Source: Culex pipiens pallens
Taxonomy: Eukaryota > Arthropoda > Insecta > Diptera > Culicidae
Assembly: GCF_016801865.2 (NCBI RefSeq)
Contig: NC_068937.1
Span: forward strand, 32,541,970-32,605,969
Length of the DNA: 64,000 bases
Direction of reading: 5' to 3'
The position numbers and the translations under genes were made by a program. The notes under the pieces were generated by a model. That model saw only the letters and a program-made list of their open reading frames with translations. It searched no databases and was not told where the DNA came from. Within the stretch, counting starts at the first letter, position 1. Each line of letters opens with the position of its first letter. Below, piece after piece: positions 53,104 to 63,661 of this stretch.

Positions 53104-54734
53104 TTATCTATTGTAGACGTGCTTGATCATCAGCTCCCCGAGGGCCAGAAATTGCTCCGCCTTGTTACGGCAGGTCCGAAACCGCGTCATCATCTCCCCC
53201 GCGAGAGCAAAAAACTCCGGCAGTGTAAAGAGATCTTCCCCGGTAACTCCTTGCTGAGCCGCATCGCCGCTACCGGCAGCGACCACGCTTGCAAATGATC
53301 GCCCCCATCCAGGAGGGAACGCTGGGTTGTCCGCTGGAACCGTACGCTGGCCAGCTGCAGGAACGGCTGCGCTCGTACTTCGCTGAGGAGGGTGGGATGC
53401 TGCTGATTTCTTCTTCCTCTTTTCCTGCTCCTCGAGGTAGAACTTGCGCGCGACGCATCCGCGGTAATTACCGGTATGGTTGCCGTCACAGTTCGCGCAC
53501 TTACGCGCGACTTGGTTTGTTCTGCCTTGTCCCCCAAGTCCGCCTTACGTGGCAGTGCGCACGCCTCCGAGAGGTGTGACTCACCGCACTTTACGCAGCG
53601 AGGCAAGAGGTTGCAGTTCCGCGAGCCGTGTCCGAATTTCTGGCAACGGTGGCATTGCGTTACGTCCGTCGGGTTCTTGGTGTAAAACCGCCGGTTGACC
53701 CAAAAACCGTCCAACGTCTTAGTCCGCCACAGGTCTTAGATCTTGTCGGTGCCGCGGTCGAAGTACAACAGGTACATTCTGTGTGTACCTGTTACCGTTG
53801 TCTTGCGCGAGAGCACTTTTATCTCCCGCGGTTTTATTCCGGCGTCCAAAAGGTGACCCTTCAGGTCAGAGATCGGCCGGTCTTGATAACCCTGCAAGAC
53901 GACCTTAACAGGGGGCTTCTCGGGGTTGAATGTGTAGAAGTTGAAGTTGCTACGCTTCAATTCTTCAAACACCAGGTCGACATTCTTTTTTGTCAGTGTA
54001 ATCACTTGCACTGCCGACTTACCGATTTTCAGACAATATCCGAGGCCTTCCAGTAACTCGTCAACATCGTCCGTCAACGTGTCCAAAACAAAAATTGGAG
54101 GTGGTCTACGTTCCTTTGGAGAATTGCTCTTGTTTGGCGTCGACACTTTTTTCCGTGCACGACCATCGTCGTCGTCGGTAGTGCTGCTACCATCGGTGTT
54201 GTTGTTTTCTTCGTGGTCACTCAGCATCTGGAACTCGTTCCTGATGGGGATGTTGGCGGATGTTGAAGTGCCACTGGTTGTGGCTCCAGAAGTACCAGAG
54301 CGGGTCCTCACTGGTGATCTCGGAACATACCCGGGATGTAGATACTTTTTGTCGATTCCATCTGCGCTCACGCTCCCCTGCTCGATGGCGGCCGACACCA
54401 GGCTTGCCACACGTACAGATATTTTTGGCACAGACCAAACACTCAATCAAGTATAACTTTAAAGAAAAACATTTTTATCAAAAACTAAACAAGTAAAAAG
54501 ATGCAAAAAATCTTTATCTTTTTAGTGTAGTTTACAAAAACTACTCAAGTGTATTTTAACTGTACAAATAATTAGTTTGAGTGTTTGGTCTGTGCCAAAA
54601 ATATCTGTACATGTGGCAACGCTGGCCGACACGGCGTTGGTTTGTTTACCTTTTTTCACACGGCCGGTAGACGAACTTCGCGGGTTTTTCGAGGCCGCAC
54701 TCGAACTGCCACGGCCACGGCCGGCCTTTGGCAT
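53104..54734 (-). pseudogene. Gag-like protein, copy C, disrupted
   Basis: The frame opens with MPKAGRGRGSSSAASK at 54732-54734, is split after about 36 codons by the hAT MITE at 54399-54624, and continues to a stop codon at about 53733-53735, where copy A reads through (VKLQDL). A further 1-nt loss near 53500 shifts the frame between knuckles 2 and 3. Knuckle 1 and 2 wording (CHRCQKFGHGSRNC and CVKCGESHLSEAC) is intact. Three independent lesions make it a pseudogene. Confidence 0.87.
54399..54624. mobile_element. hAT-type MITE, 226 bp, inserted in gag copy C
   Basis: It begins CAGGCTTGCCACACGTACAG and ends with the imperfect inverse (GTGGCAACGCTG). GCCGACAC is present on both sides (54391-54398 and 54625-54632). 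Copy A shows the same place with one GCCGACAC and no insert, which proves the boundaries and the 8-bp duplication. The termini pair for about 45 bp (including CAGACCAAACACTC). A second copy lies at 62445-62667. Confidence 0.9.
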
Positions 54735-54864
54735 GCTGGAGAAGCAAACTCGCGGGTAATCACAATCAACTACGGCGAAAAATTTCGAAAAAAAACGGTA
54801 GAGCACAGAGCACTAGACTGCTGCTTGCTCTCGTGCGTACACGGAGGTGAGAGAAATGCATTTC

Positions 54865-55972
54865 CTGCGTTAAAAATCATATTTAGAAAGTCAGGGATCG
54901 ACCAAAAATATTTTCAAATTATGTGGAATTCCAATGTTCAGCACCGCAAAAAGTTTTTTTTTCGGCGAAAAAAAATCTCTTTAATAATCGGATATTTTGA
55001 AAACTAATGATTATAAAACAACTGGGCAGGTGTAAAATGCACTTTAAACACATTTTTCATTCAATTCGAAGCTTGTTATTTAAATTTTTATATTTTTTTA
55101 TTTTTTCCTCTCCCCCCTCCTTTACTTAAACTTAAAAAAATATATTGTTGTTTTTTTAAATCCAATTTCACAATTGATGGATTAAACATATTGTTTGTTA
55201 TTAAACAAATAATTCATGTAAAAAAGGAATCAAATTTAAAAAAATAAAGATAAAAACAGCTTAATTGGTACTCATTATTTAAAGTATGAATCATTTTTTT
55301 TTTATTGTTCTTTGCAGTTACTTCAATACTTGTTTACCTTAAGGGTGCACAGCAACCAAGGAAGTTGTTGTCTTCTTATTCCAAAATTGTCAAACTTACG
55401 GACCCAATCCTGCAAGATTTTGATTGCAAAAATAGTCAAACTTTGTTGTAAATAATTACTAAGACAGTAATTTAGGGGATGAATAAAAAATTACATCCGG
55501 GTGCAAAAGCTATGGTTGATGTGTACCGTTAAGGGTGTACAGCAACCAAGGAAGATTTTTGTCTTGTTATTCCAAAATTGCCAAACTTACAGACTGCAGA
55601 CCCAATCCTGCAACAGTGTGATTTTAAAAATAGTCAAACTTTGTGTAAATTATTTTGTAGACAGCACCGATGAAAAAATGTACATCGATCGTTCCCGAAG
55701 TTTTGCAGTTACTGAAATGTCTGCAAAATAAATCTTGGTGCAAAAGCTCTGGTTGATGTGCACCGTTAATTCTTTCGGAAACTGTTTAACACAAATTTCA
55801 TTACTCTTTTTTGCCCCTCCACTGAATGTTCCACGAAAGTCAGAGTAAAAAAAACATTTCATTGAAATTCTGGAAAAAATATCTACTGTAAATAACCTTA
55901 ATATTTTATGATACATTTTGTGATACTTTATGAATCCAAATTTGTAAAATAAGGCTTGGCAATTTTTTTATA
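54865..55972. other. AT-rich DNA with an imperfect tandem duplication
   Basis: TTAAGGGTG(C/T)ACAGCAACC, then AAGGAAG, TTATTCCAAAATTG and GACCCAATCCTGCAA, occurs at about 55340-55470 and again at 55529-55640. GGTGCAAAAGCT(A/C)TGGTTGATG occurs at 55499 and 55738. This gives about two units of 190-240 bp. No gene is supported. Confidence 0.55.
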
Positions 55973-55973
55973 C

Positions 55974-56168
55974 CGTCATCTGGGGTGAATGCGGACAGCC
56001 GTATTAACTTTGTTTTTGCACAGTATTTTGTAATTTTTAAGTGGTTTCGGCAAGAAGAGGTACAGAACAACGAAATTACTGCATCAATTTCCAAATTTGA
56101 AGCATTCAAGTTCTCTAGAAAAGGCTGTCCATAATCAGACTGTAGTCCCGATTCGCCCCAGTTGACGA
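55974..56168. mobile_element. MITE-like element with CTGGGG(T/C)GAAT ends
   Basis: CCGTCATCTGGGGTGAATGC at the left is complemented by GATTCGCCCCAGTTGACGA at the right, with GGACAGCC and GGCTGTCC further in. A solitary relative of the right end (TCAGACTGTAGTCCCGGTTC) lies at about 2488-2507. The target duplication is unclear. Confidence 0.5.
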
Positions 56169-56328
56169 TGCTAGCCTTATTAACTTGATATTTTTCGCTT
56201 TTTGCACGCATGATAAACACCTTAGTAGTAGGACACCAGAATACTTTTAAATATTTCCATTTAATGAACACTACTGGAGGAGTGGTCTGTTCTAGCGCGC
56301 GAGACAGCATGTGAGTGCATTTGATGTA

Positions 56329-57250
56329 GGGGAAATCTACCCATTTTAATCCTAATAAGCGGTCGTGTTTGAATGATGCTGGATAATCTAGAGTCTCCCT
56401 TGAATTTTACTAAAACCAAGTACACCAACGAGTAGAGCAAGTTTTTGTGAACATTTCTGTTTATTTTCACTTTCACTAAAAGTTATTCTATTTCTTTACC
56501 AAGCATTTAACAAAAAAAATTCCCAAGGGTATTCTAATCGAGGCGAATGCATTGGGCCACGCCCATTTTTCTAATATCGGCTTAGTTCTTTTTTCTTCCA
56601 ACACTCTGTCGAGTGTTGCCATTTGCGCTGACAGTTCAAACGAACACTCACGAAAAGTGGCATTTATAGGGAAAGTTTCCTGGCATCGCTGGCTGTGCTG
56701 CTGGTGGTGTGGACGGCCAGCCTTTGTTCTTTTTTGCCTTCGTCTCTCGCTCGGTTTTCTTCAGCCTTCGAGTGGAATGCCAAGTGAAAATTGAAACGTC
56801 AAACGACTTGGCGCGTTTGTTTTTTTGATGGCGCTTGCTAATTTATTACATTTTTCGGGATTATTCTTCAATTGAGTGCCTTAATAATGATCAAAAGAAC
56901 ATGTTGCCGGTAGTTGGAAGCAATTTCATATCTTAAGCGCCGTGAAAAAGTAAGCGAAAGTGAAAAGTTAATTTTGGCGATATTCATTAAGCGTTTGAGG
57001 GATTCTCGTGTGTGTCACTGTGTGTGCCAACAAAATGATGAGAAGTGGTCTCGCAAAATACAAATTATGATCAAAAGTGCATTAAATGTGATCTTTTTGG
57101 CCAGTAAGTGGCATACATTTGCGTGCTTACTCGAGGCGGTGCTGTTGCTGGTAAGTTTATAGCCCAAATAGTATTTTTGGAGCTTTAATCGAGCATCAAA
57201 CTCTCCATATGACGAAGATAGGTTTTTGATTGGAAAGGGTAGATTTCCCC
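56329..57250 (+). mobile_element. TA-flanked element GGGGAAATCTACCC, copy 1
   Basis: GGGGAAATCTACCC at the left and GGGTAGATTTCCCC at the right are perfect inverted repeats bracketed by TA (56327-56328 and 57251-57252). It is 922 bp. An inverted second copy lies at 62765-63659. Both carry a stretch ending CAACAAAATGATGAGAA(G), then TGGTCTCGC... and GGCGGTGCTGTTGCTG/GTAAGTTTA, which reads as an open frame before a donor-like site. Differences between copies are mostly amino-acid changing, so coding is doubtful. Mariner-type is inferred. Confidence 0.78.
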
Positions 57251-57458
57251 TAGTCATAGTCGATGACTAAATCACTCTAACTCCACCCCCTAAATGCTTC
57301 TTGCGCTTTGATTTGTGCGAAGCTGTGCGATACTCAAACATAAAAAAACACAAGCTCCTTGACCAGAGATGAGAAATATTTGCACAACAGAGTATTGTTT
57401 TCAAACAAAACGCAATTTTTACAATTTAGTCTCGGTCTAGCATTTTCCATGCATTTTT

Positions 57459-58097
57459 GCCTTCCTCACCTCAATGAGGAAAGGCTATAAAATCACTCGA
57501 AAAACCGAATGTACCCAATCAATGTCACTGGAATATCACTTCACTGGCTGAGCCGATTTTGACCGTATTGGCCTCATTCGATTCGTCTTGGGGTTCCATA
57601 AGTCCCTATTGAAATTCATAAGATTTAGTAAAGCACATGAAAAGTTATGCTTAAAAAACTGCTGCATATACATTTCGCAATTTGCAAAAAGGGCGGTTTT
57701 TGCATGGAATCCTGCCATATTATATATTTTTAAAAAGGTTCTGAAATTACCTTTCTTGTGGATTAAGAATTTTGAAGATTTGACTTACCTATCCATAATA
57801 ACAAGCATTTAAAAAAATGGTCTGAATTTACATAACCTCAATCTATTTACCTTTTAGGTGCTGCGTTCACGTTAGGGGCGATCCATAAACCATGTGGACA
57901 CTATAGGGGGGTGGAATCACTCTATCGAGAAATTAAAAGTGCAACATGGAGTTAAACTTCTGTCAAGCTTCTGTGAAGTTTACCATGACAGTTGCGAAAG
58001 ATTAACTCCATGTTACCGGCTCACATATCTCTTTTTAATTTCTCGATAAATGAGCGGAAGGTACCAACCACCTAAAGGTGGATTATGTTACGTTCTT
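57459..58097 (-). mobile_element. Hairpin-ended element, copy e, inverted and disrupted
   Basis: It begins TTTTTGCCTTCCTCACCTCA and ends CAACCACCTAAAGGTGGATT, the inverse of copies a, b and d. Near its end it carries GGGGCGATCCATAAACCATG (57875 on), a solitary piece of another repeat, and a foldback TCGAGAAATTAAAA...TTTTAATTTCTCGA at 57925-58048 with inner AACATGGAGTTAA and TTAACTCCATGTT. Confidence 0.6.
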
Positions 58098-58381
58098 TTT
58101 TGGAATTTAGGTTTTATTTTTCGTGTTTTCTTTTTTTTGTATTTTTAAATGATTTAATCTGCTAGTTTTGTGGCATATTTTCTACAGACCCCAGTGATGA
58201 TCTTTTGTTAATTTCCTTTTTTGATTAATTTCCAGAAACTTTTCCGGTTTTTAAATATTGAAAAAAAAAAGTTCCTTAGATTTTCGATTTTTTTTTGTGG
58301 TACCTTGTCGAAGTCATGAAATTTCTTGATTAAATTATCAGAAATGATAGAAACGAAATTTTTTAAAGACTTTTTTTTCTA
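58098..58381. other. AT-rich spacer
   Basis: Nothing supported here. Confidence 0.4.
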
Positions 58382-59917
58382 CACGCAGAAAAATAAGGCA
58401 TATTTGAATCAACAAAACGTTTTGTTGATTTGAAAATCAAGATTTTTGTCGAATCAACGCTAAACGTCAAAGCTACTTTTTCAATACAACAAAAGATTTT
58501 TGTGGAATTGAAAAATCAAGGTCTGCATCAACGCAAAATCGGCGTTGGTTATATTCAACAAAATTTTTGTTGAATGTACGGGCTGATTCTACAAAATAGT
58601 GTAGAGGACCCAGTTTTCGCCCTGCTCCAGTTTTCGCCCACCTACTGGATTTAATCTGTATTTAGCAAACTCATACCGTTTTTTGGTTGAATTTTTTATG
58701 CAGGTTTACATATTCATTCATTTCTAGTACTAATCGAAACTTTCCTGATGAATTTCTATTGTTTATTAAGTTTTTATAAGCTTTTCAAAAAAAGCCTTAC
58801 TGCAGCCGCCATATTTTTGTCAATTTAGACTACAGCGGGTAATAATGTTAATGAGGGAAATTCAACTCATTTTGTCCGAAAATAATGTGAATGAATAATT
58901 CATTAGTTCACTGTATGTCTGAATTTCATGAAAATCTAGTGATTTACCTGTTTTAAACGTTTACCAAAGGTTATTTCAATAAAATAAAGTGGGCGATTTC
59001 TGGGGTCATGAAAAAACATTCGATCCAATTTTCGACCAGGGCGAAATCTAGTATTGTGTTTTAAGATTTTATCTAGAACCAGTTTTCGTTTACCATAAAA
59101 ACTTTTCTAATCGCAGCGAAATGTGGTTGAATATATTTTCAACCAAAATAATTTGGAACATTCTAGATTATTTTTAAAGGTTAAATAATCATTTTAATTA
59201 CTTTCATTCATAAGGGGGGTTTTGTTCAAATGTTTACTGGTACATAGGAGAACAAATTAAGCAGAGGATGGAGAAGTAGTTACACATGTGCTTTAATATT
59301 TTTATTAGGAGGTACTCGATGTTTTATATTGAGTCAATTCGGGAGCAAATGACCCATAGGGTTAAAGCTCCCCTAACAAAATCAACAACAACATGGAGCT
59401 AATTGTAACTGTGTGCCCTTATCTAGGGTGAACAGGGACACATGAGTTCTATCACAAATTTTGATTCAGTCATATTTTTTTAGTGAGAGTGAGAACATGT
59501 TTTGGTTTTAGTTATAATAGACAGAGAATCTCAAAATAAGTAGGATATCTGAAAAAAAAAACTCCTAGGATTTTTTGAACCTCAATTTATAATATGTACG
59601 ACAAAATATGTGCACATCAATGAAATTTAGCTTCGGGAACATGTTGTGTATCAATAAGAGACCATATTTGCTTAGCTTTGTGTCATAATTTCATTTGATT
59701 TCTTGATTTTTGTCGTGGGCGAAAACTGGTTCCAAGGGTGGGCGAAAATTGGATTTAGGGGGGCGAAAATAGGCTCTTCAGAGCACTTTATTAAAACGCA
59801 AAATTTTATCAAAAATGAACATGTAAATGATAGAAACCTTGTGGAATCTCATCACATTTCCTAGATTGCCACTATAAGTGGGCGATTTCTGGGTCCTCTA
59901 CCCTATTTTTCTGCGTG
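58382..59917. mobile_element. TA-flanked MITE (CACGCAGAAAAATA ends) split by a nested element
   Basis: CACGCAGAAAAATAAGG and CCCTATTTTTCTGCGTG are inverted repeats flanked by TA (58380-58381 and 59918-59919). Subtracting the nested 58604-59898 element leaves about 240 bp with several ATTTTTGTTGAATG-like units in both orientations. Confidence 0.65.
58604..59898. mobile_element. TA-flanked 1.3-kb element with iterated CCAGTTTTCGCCC motif
   Basis: The ends are GAGGACCCAGTTTTCGCCC and GGGCGATTTCTGGGTCCTC, flanked by TA (58602-58603 and 59899-59900). The motif or its complement recurs at about 58630, 58990, 59036, 59079, 59717, 59739 and 59762. It is non-coding. Its design matches that of 24825-26149, although the motif differs. 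Confidence 0.68.
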
Positions 59918-60123
59918 TAATCTTGAGATTTTTTGTAAACAGAAAAACCTGCACTGCAATGCAGACTTTTCCATTCAAATTGCAGACATTTCAAACAAGT
60001 TCGCTCAACCTTTCACCGAAAAAATCTTGATCTTGACAATTTGACAGCCGACGACGTTTCCAAAATCATAACAACTCCGTACAGTTTCAAAAGTGTAGGA
60101 TTTTTCTCAAGTGAAAAAGAACC
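59918..60123 (+). promoter_or_regulatory. Upstream region and 5' UTR of the 346-aa gene
   Basis: 206 bp separate the transposon from the start codon, so the promoter must be very short or lie across the element. GACAATTTGACAGCCGACGA and CTCCGTACAGTTTC are possible initiator surroundings. No TATA box is evident. The start context is GAACC-ATG, with A at -3. Confidence 0.35.
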
Positions 60124-61164
60124 ATGTTCGCGGCAATCCCGTTTCCCTGCGCCCAACCCAAAACCACTCCGGAAGGACCAGGACCATCTTTAGACAAGCC
60201 CACCGTAAGTTTGTTCGGTCCGCGCAGCACGCGAGAATCGACGACCCCCGCTTCGGATTGCACGGTTCCACCCCGTCCCAACACTCCGCCGGCGTCGGGA
60301 GAACCCGTACCAACACTCGGTACGCCAACCCTTCCGGACGAGTGCCATGCTCCGCCGGCCGAAAAGGACGATTTGACCGACCGCAAGCTGCGGCTGACCG
60401 TTGAAACGCTGGAGAAGCAAAGCCACCTGCTGAGTCTGCAAATTTGGCACTACGAGTGCCAGTACGGGCTGCCCCACTCGGAGTTTAGCCGGCAGTTTGA
60501 CTTTGGCGGGGCTTCGCCGATTCCTCCGGTTGAGGAATCCGAGGCTAGTGCTGCCGGTGAGGGAATTTCCGGGCTCAAGCCTCAATCGAATACGGAATTC
60601 GACCTAGTTGTGAAGAAGGAAGAGCTGATGGACGAGTCGGACGGAACTGTTGAGGAGGAGGAGGGGCTTTGGACGGAGGACCGATCCTCGACTCCGGAGA
60701 AGCCACCTTCCGAGAGACTGTTTGGAACCGTGAAGCCCTCCGAAGCTGTGGCCTCCACTCACGAAACTTCATTTGGAAGACTCTTTGGACCAACTTCCAC
60801 CAGCGTCAACTTTGGTTCCACCAACATCTTCGGTGGAAACTTCCAAACCAACCCACAACCACCAACAACGGCCACATTGAACTTCCGCCTGCCGCAGGTT
60901 TCGGCCACCGGGAAGAATTGCGCCGCCGAGGAAAGCAGCCAGCTCTCCCGGCGTCAGCTGGAGCTCGCCGTGGAGACCATGCAGAAGCAGAGTCATCTGC
61001 TGAACTTGCAGATACTGCAGTACGAGTACCGACACCGGATTCCGCACTCGAAGTTTAGCCGCCGGCTTGCGCTGGATGCGGCCATGAACGGTCAACAGGG
61101 GAAGGAAGTTTCCTTACCGGAAGATCCGGAGCCGATTGATTACACAATGACATGCGGTAATTAA
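60124..61164 (+). CDS. Uncharacterised 346-aa protein with a duplicated KQSHLL motif and FG dipeptides
   Basis: I do not recognise the family. A single uninterrupted frame runs from ATG 60124 (A at -3) to TAA 61162-61164, with AATAAA about 80 nt downstream. GC content and codon use differ from the AT-rich flanks. The protein contains an internal repeat: residues 88-125 (KLRLTVETLEKQSHLLSLQI...) and 278-315 (QLELAVETMQKQSHLLNLQI...) are identical at 22 of 38 positions and share EKQ/QKQSHLL, LQI, YE, PHS and FSR. Both look helical. Between and before them are low-complexity Pro/Ser/Thr stretches, an acidic DESDGTVEEEE patch (170-180) and seven FG dipeptides (three as LFG, one as IFG). FG motifs recall nucleoporins, but this is only a resemblance. 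Possible single-exon nuclear protein; inference. Transposons lie on both sides. Confidence 0.8.
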   Translation: MFAAIPFPCAQPKTTPEGPGPSLDKPTVSLFGPRSTRESTTPASDCTVPPRPNTPPASGEPVPTLGTPTLPDECHAPPAEKDDLTDRKLRLTVETLEKQSHLLSLQIWHYECQYGLPHSEFSRQFDFGGASPIPPVEESEASAAGEGISGLKPQSNTEFDLVVKKEELMDESDGTVEEEEGLWTEDRSSTPEKPPSERLFGTVKPSEAVASTHETSFGRLFGPTSTSVNFGSTNIFGGNFQTNPQPPTTATLNFRLPQVSATGKNCAAEESSQLSRRQLELAVETMQKQSHLLNLQILQYEYRHRIPHSKFSRRLALDAAMNGQQGKEVSLPEDPEPIDYTMTCGN

Positions 61165-61244
61165 TTGGTTTTCGTCTTTTTTACATTTTTATTATTATTT
61201 GAATTAAGTGCATTTTATTTACGTTTTAAGCGTAACAGTTGTTT

Positions 61245-61250
61245 AATAAA
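61245..61250 (+). terminator. Polyadenylation signal AATAAA
   Basis: AATAAA lies 81 nt after the stop codon of the 346-aa gene. A T-rich stretch follows within 15 nt, as expected for a downstream element. Confidence 0.6.
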
Positions 61251-62436
61251 GAAAACCTATTTTTTTTCGTGTAAAGCTAAGTACGAAGCTCGGAAGGAAC
61301 GCGTTTCTAATTCTTGGGATGAAAAATATTAAAAATTATATTGAGAATTCTAAAATTTAACAGTTTCATACTGATGACATTTCCAAATTATTAAATGATT
61401 TTTTGCCAGCAAAAACAAAAATGATATGATACTAAGTGTCCGGATTTCGAATCTGGACGTTATGGAACTCGTTGCAAAACTTGTTTTTTTTTCAGTACTC
61501 GTCGTATTTATCCAACTCGGTAAACCTCTTTTTGCAACCTGTTGCACAAACGGCTATTTTCAAATGCTGATTTGTTTTGATTCCCTTTTAAGCTATTTTG
61601 TTTAAATAAGGTGATACAATCATAGATATTTTGTTACGCTGTTATCTCAGAAATAGGACAACATCGAGATATTGCATTCGATACTTAGACTATTTGATTG
61701 ATCGATCTGGTTTGTCATATTTCAGTTCCAATGAAATTGTTCTCCATTCGAAGCAAAAATTTCCAATTTGTCTAGAAATCCATCCCATTAGTAATTTGAA
61801 TTAAAAGACGTCGTTAGATGTCCGTTTTTTGCATTACGTCGTACCATGTGTACTACTTTAGGGTGACCAAATGAGTATGTTTTTAATTTTGACAGATTTT
61901 GTTACACGCTCATTGCTAATAACTAATGTTTGAGTAATTTATAAGTGAGCTTTATTCGATTCTAGATGATTTTAATTAGACAAATGGCCCTATCACGGCT
62001 GAATTATACCCTTACCAAAAATCTAAAAATGCTTATATGGGTTGAACTGAAAAATTCGTATGAAAGGTGGGATATTGAACTCAGAAAATCATGATTTTTG
62101 GTTAGGGTGTAAAAACTGTTGAGTACAAGGGAATGATGGAAAGAGAGGAATAACAAATCCGTACAAATAATTTCAAGATTTTTCAGGTGTAAACCGAAAA
62201 CGCGATCAAAAATTAAAATGGATGAATAAGGCTTTTAACTGCTTATTGAACTGTCGGTGTACAGGACGCCGCACTGTTTCTTCAATTTTGCAGTCCAAAC
62301 CCAGTCATTGAACTGGAAAAATAAAACTCTTTTTCAAATTTTCTTTTCTTGAACTGTGTGCACCTACGTCGAAGACCAAGATTGTTTACTTTTTGCTCTT
62401 TGGTCTGACAGTCTTGGTCTGACAGCTTTATTATGG
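61251..62436. other. AT-rich intergenic DNA
   Basis: It holds a solitary AAGTGTCCGGATTTCGAATC (61434-61453), the iterated motif of the 27272-27922 element, and GTTGCAAAACTTG wording shared with 38880-39240. No gene is supported. Confidence 0.45.
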
Positions 62437-62444
62437 GTTGTGGT

Positions 62445-62667
62445 CAGGCTTGCCACAATACAGATTTTTTGGCACATACCAAACACTCAATCGAGTATAA
62501 CTTTAAAGAATAATATTCTTACCAAAAACTGAACATGCCAAAAGATGCTAACAATGTTTATCTCTTTGGCCAGTTTAACAAAAACTGCTCAAATTTATTT
62601 TAACTGTTAAAAAAATTCGTTTGTGTTTCGGGCCTGTGCTGAAAAATCTGTATTTGTGGCAAGCCTG
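62445..62667. mobile_element. hAT-type MITE, 223 bp, second copy
   Basis: Perfect 10-bp outer termini CAGGCTTGCC and GGCAAGCCTG, with GTTGTGGT on both sides (62437-62444 and 62668-62675). The interior matches 54399-54624 (AAACACTCAATC(A/G)AGTATAA, then CTTTAAAGAA). It is non-coding. Confidence 0.9.
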
Positions 62668-62764
62668 GTTGTGGTCTAGTCTAGGCGAGGGATAGGACAC
62701 AGCACCTTCCTGGTTGAGTCGGCTTGGGCTTGAGAAAATCTGAGTAAAAATAACTCTGAAATTA

Positions 62765-63659
62765 GGGGAAATATACCCTTTCTAATCAAACACCTATCTT
62801 CGTCATATAAAGAGTTTGATTTTCAATTAAAGCTCCAAAAATACTATTTAGACTTTAAACTTACCAGCAACAGCACCGCCTCGAGTAAGCACGCAAGTTT
62901 GTGCCATTTACTGGCCAAAATAATCAAATTTAATGCCCTTTCGATCATAATTTCTATTTTCCGAGACCATTTCTCATCATTTTGGTGGCACACACATCCA
63001 CACGCAAGATGAGAGCTTAACTGCTTAACGAAAGTCGCCATCAAAATCCTTTCACTTGCGCTAACGATTTCAAAGCGCTTAAGATATAAAATTGCTTCCA
63101 ACTACCGGCAACAGGTTCTTTTTACCATTAGTTAGTCACTCACTTGACAAATAATCCCGAAACATGTAAATAATTAGCAAGCGCCATCAAAAAAACAAAC
63201 GCACCAAGCCTTCTGACGTTTGACTTTTGACGACCCATTCCAGTCGAAGGCTGAAGAAAACCGAACGAGAAGCGAAGACAAATAAAGAACGAAGGGTGCT
63301 CACCAACACCACCAGCAGCGCCTGTTGGAGTGAGCCAGTGATGCCAGGGAATTTTCTCTATAAATGCTACTTTTCGTGAGTGTTCGATTAAAATTTCATC
63401 AACTAAGCTGAAAATAGAAAAATGGGCGTGGCCCAATGCACTCGACTGATTAGAATGCATTTTGGAAATATTTTTTTCAAAATGCTTGTAAAAGAAAAAG
63501 CATAACTTTTCATAAAAGTGAAAATAAACAGAAATGTTCACAAAAAGTTGCTCTAATCGTTGGTGTACTTGGTTTTAGTAAATTTCAAGGAACACTCCAG
63601 ATTATCCAGCTTGATTCAAACGCGACCGCTTATTAGGCTTATAATGGGTATATTTCCCC
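62765..63659 (-). mobile_element. TA-flanked element GGGGAAAT(A/C)TACCC, copy 2 (inverted)
   Basis: GGGGAAATATACCC and GGGTATATTTCCCC are flanked by TA (62763-62764 and 63660-63661). It is 895 bp and the inverse of 56329-57250 throughout, including the GCTGTTGCTG/GTAAGTTTA donor-like site and the GGGCGTGGCCCAATGCA landmark (complemented). Confidence 0.78.
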
Positions 63660-63661
63660 TA

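Larger units (their letters stand above)
52869..54851 (-). mobile_element. Gag-only LINE-like element, copy C, with nested MITE
   Basis: Minus-strand copy closest to A in 5' UTR, gag and 3' UTR. The perfect 13-bp repeat AGAAATGCATTTC at 52856-52868 and 54852-54864 flanks it. Without the 226-bp MITE and its 8-bp duplication, its length is about 1,749 bp, matching copy A (1,755). That shows the unit length is fixed. Confidence 0.88.

Noticed and set aside
56914..57162. A small protein gene (with partner at 62844-63101)
   Set aside because: No ATG start. It lies inside a TA-flanked repeat, and most differences between copies change the amino acid. Kept as a finding only.
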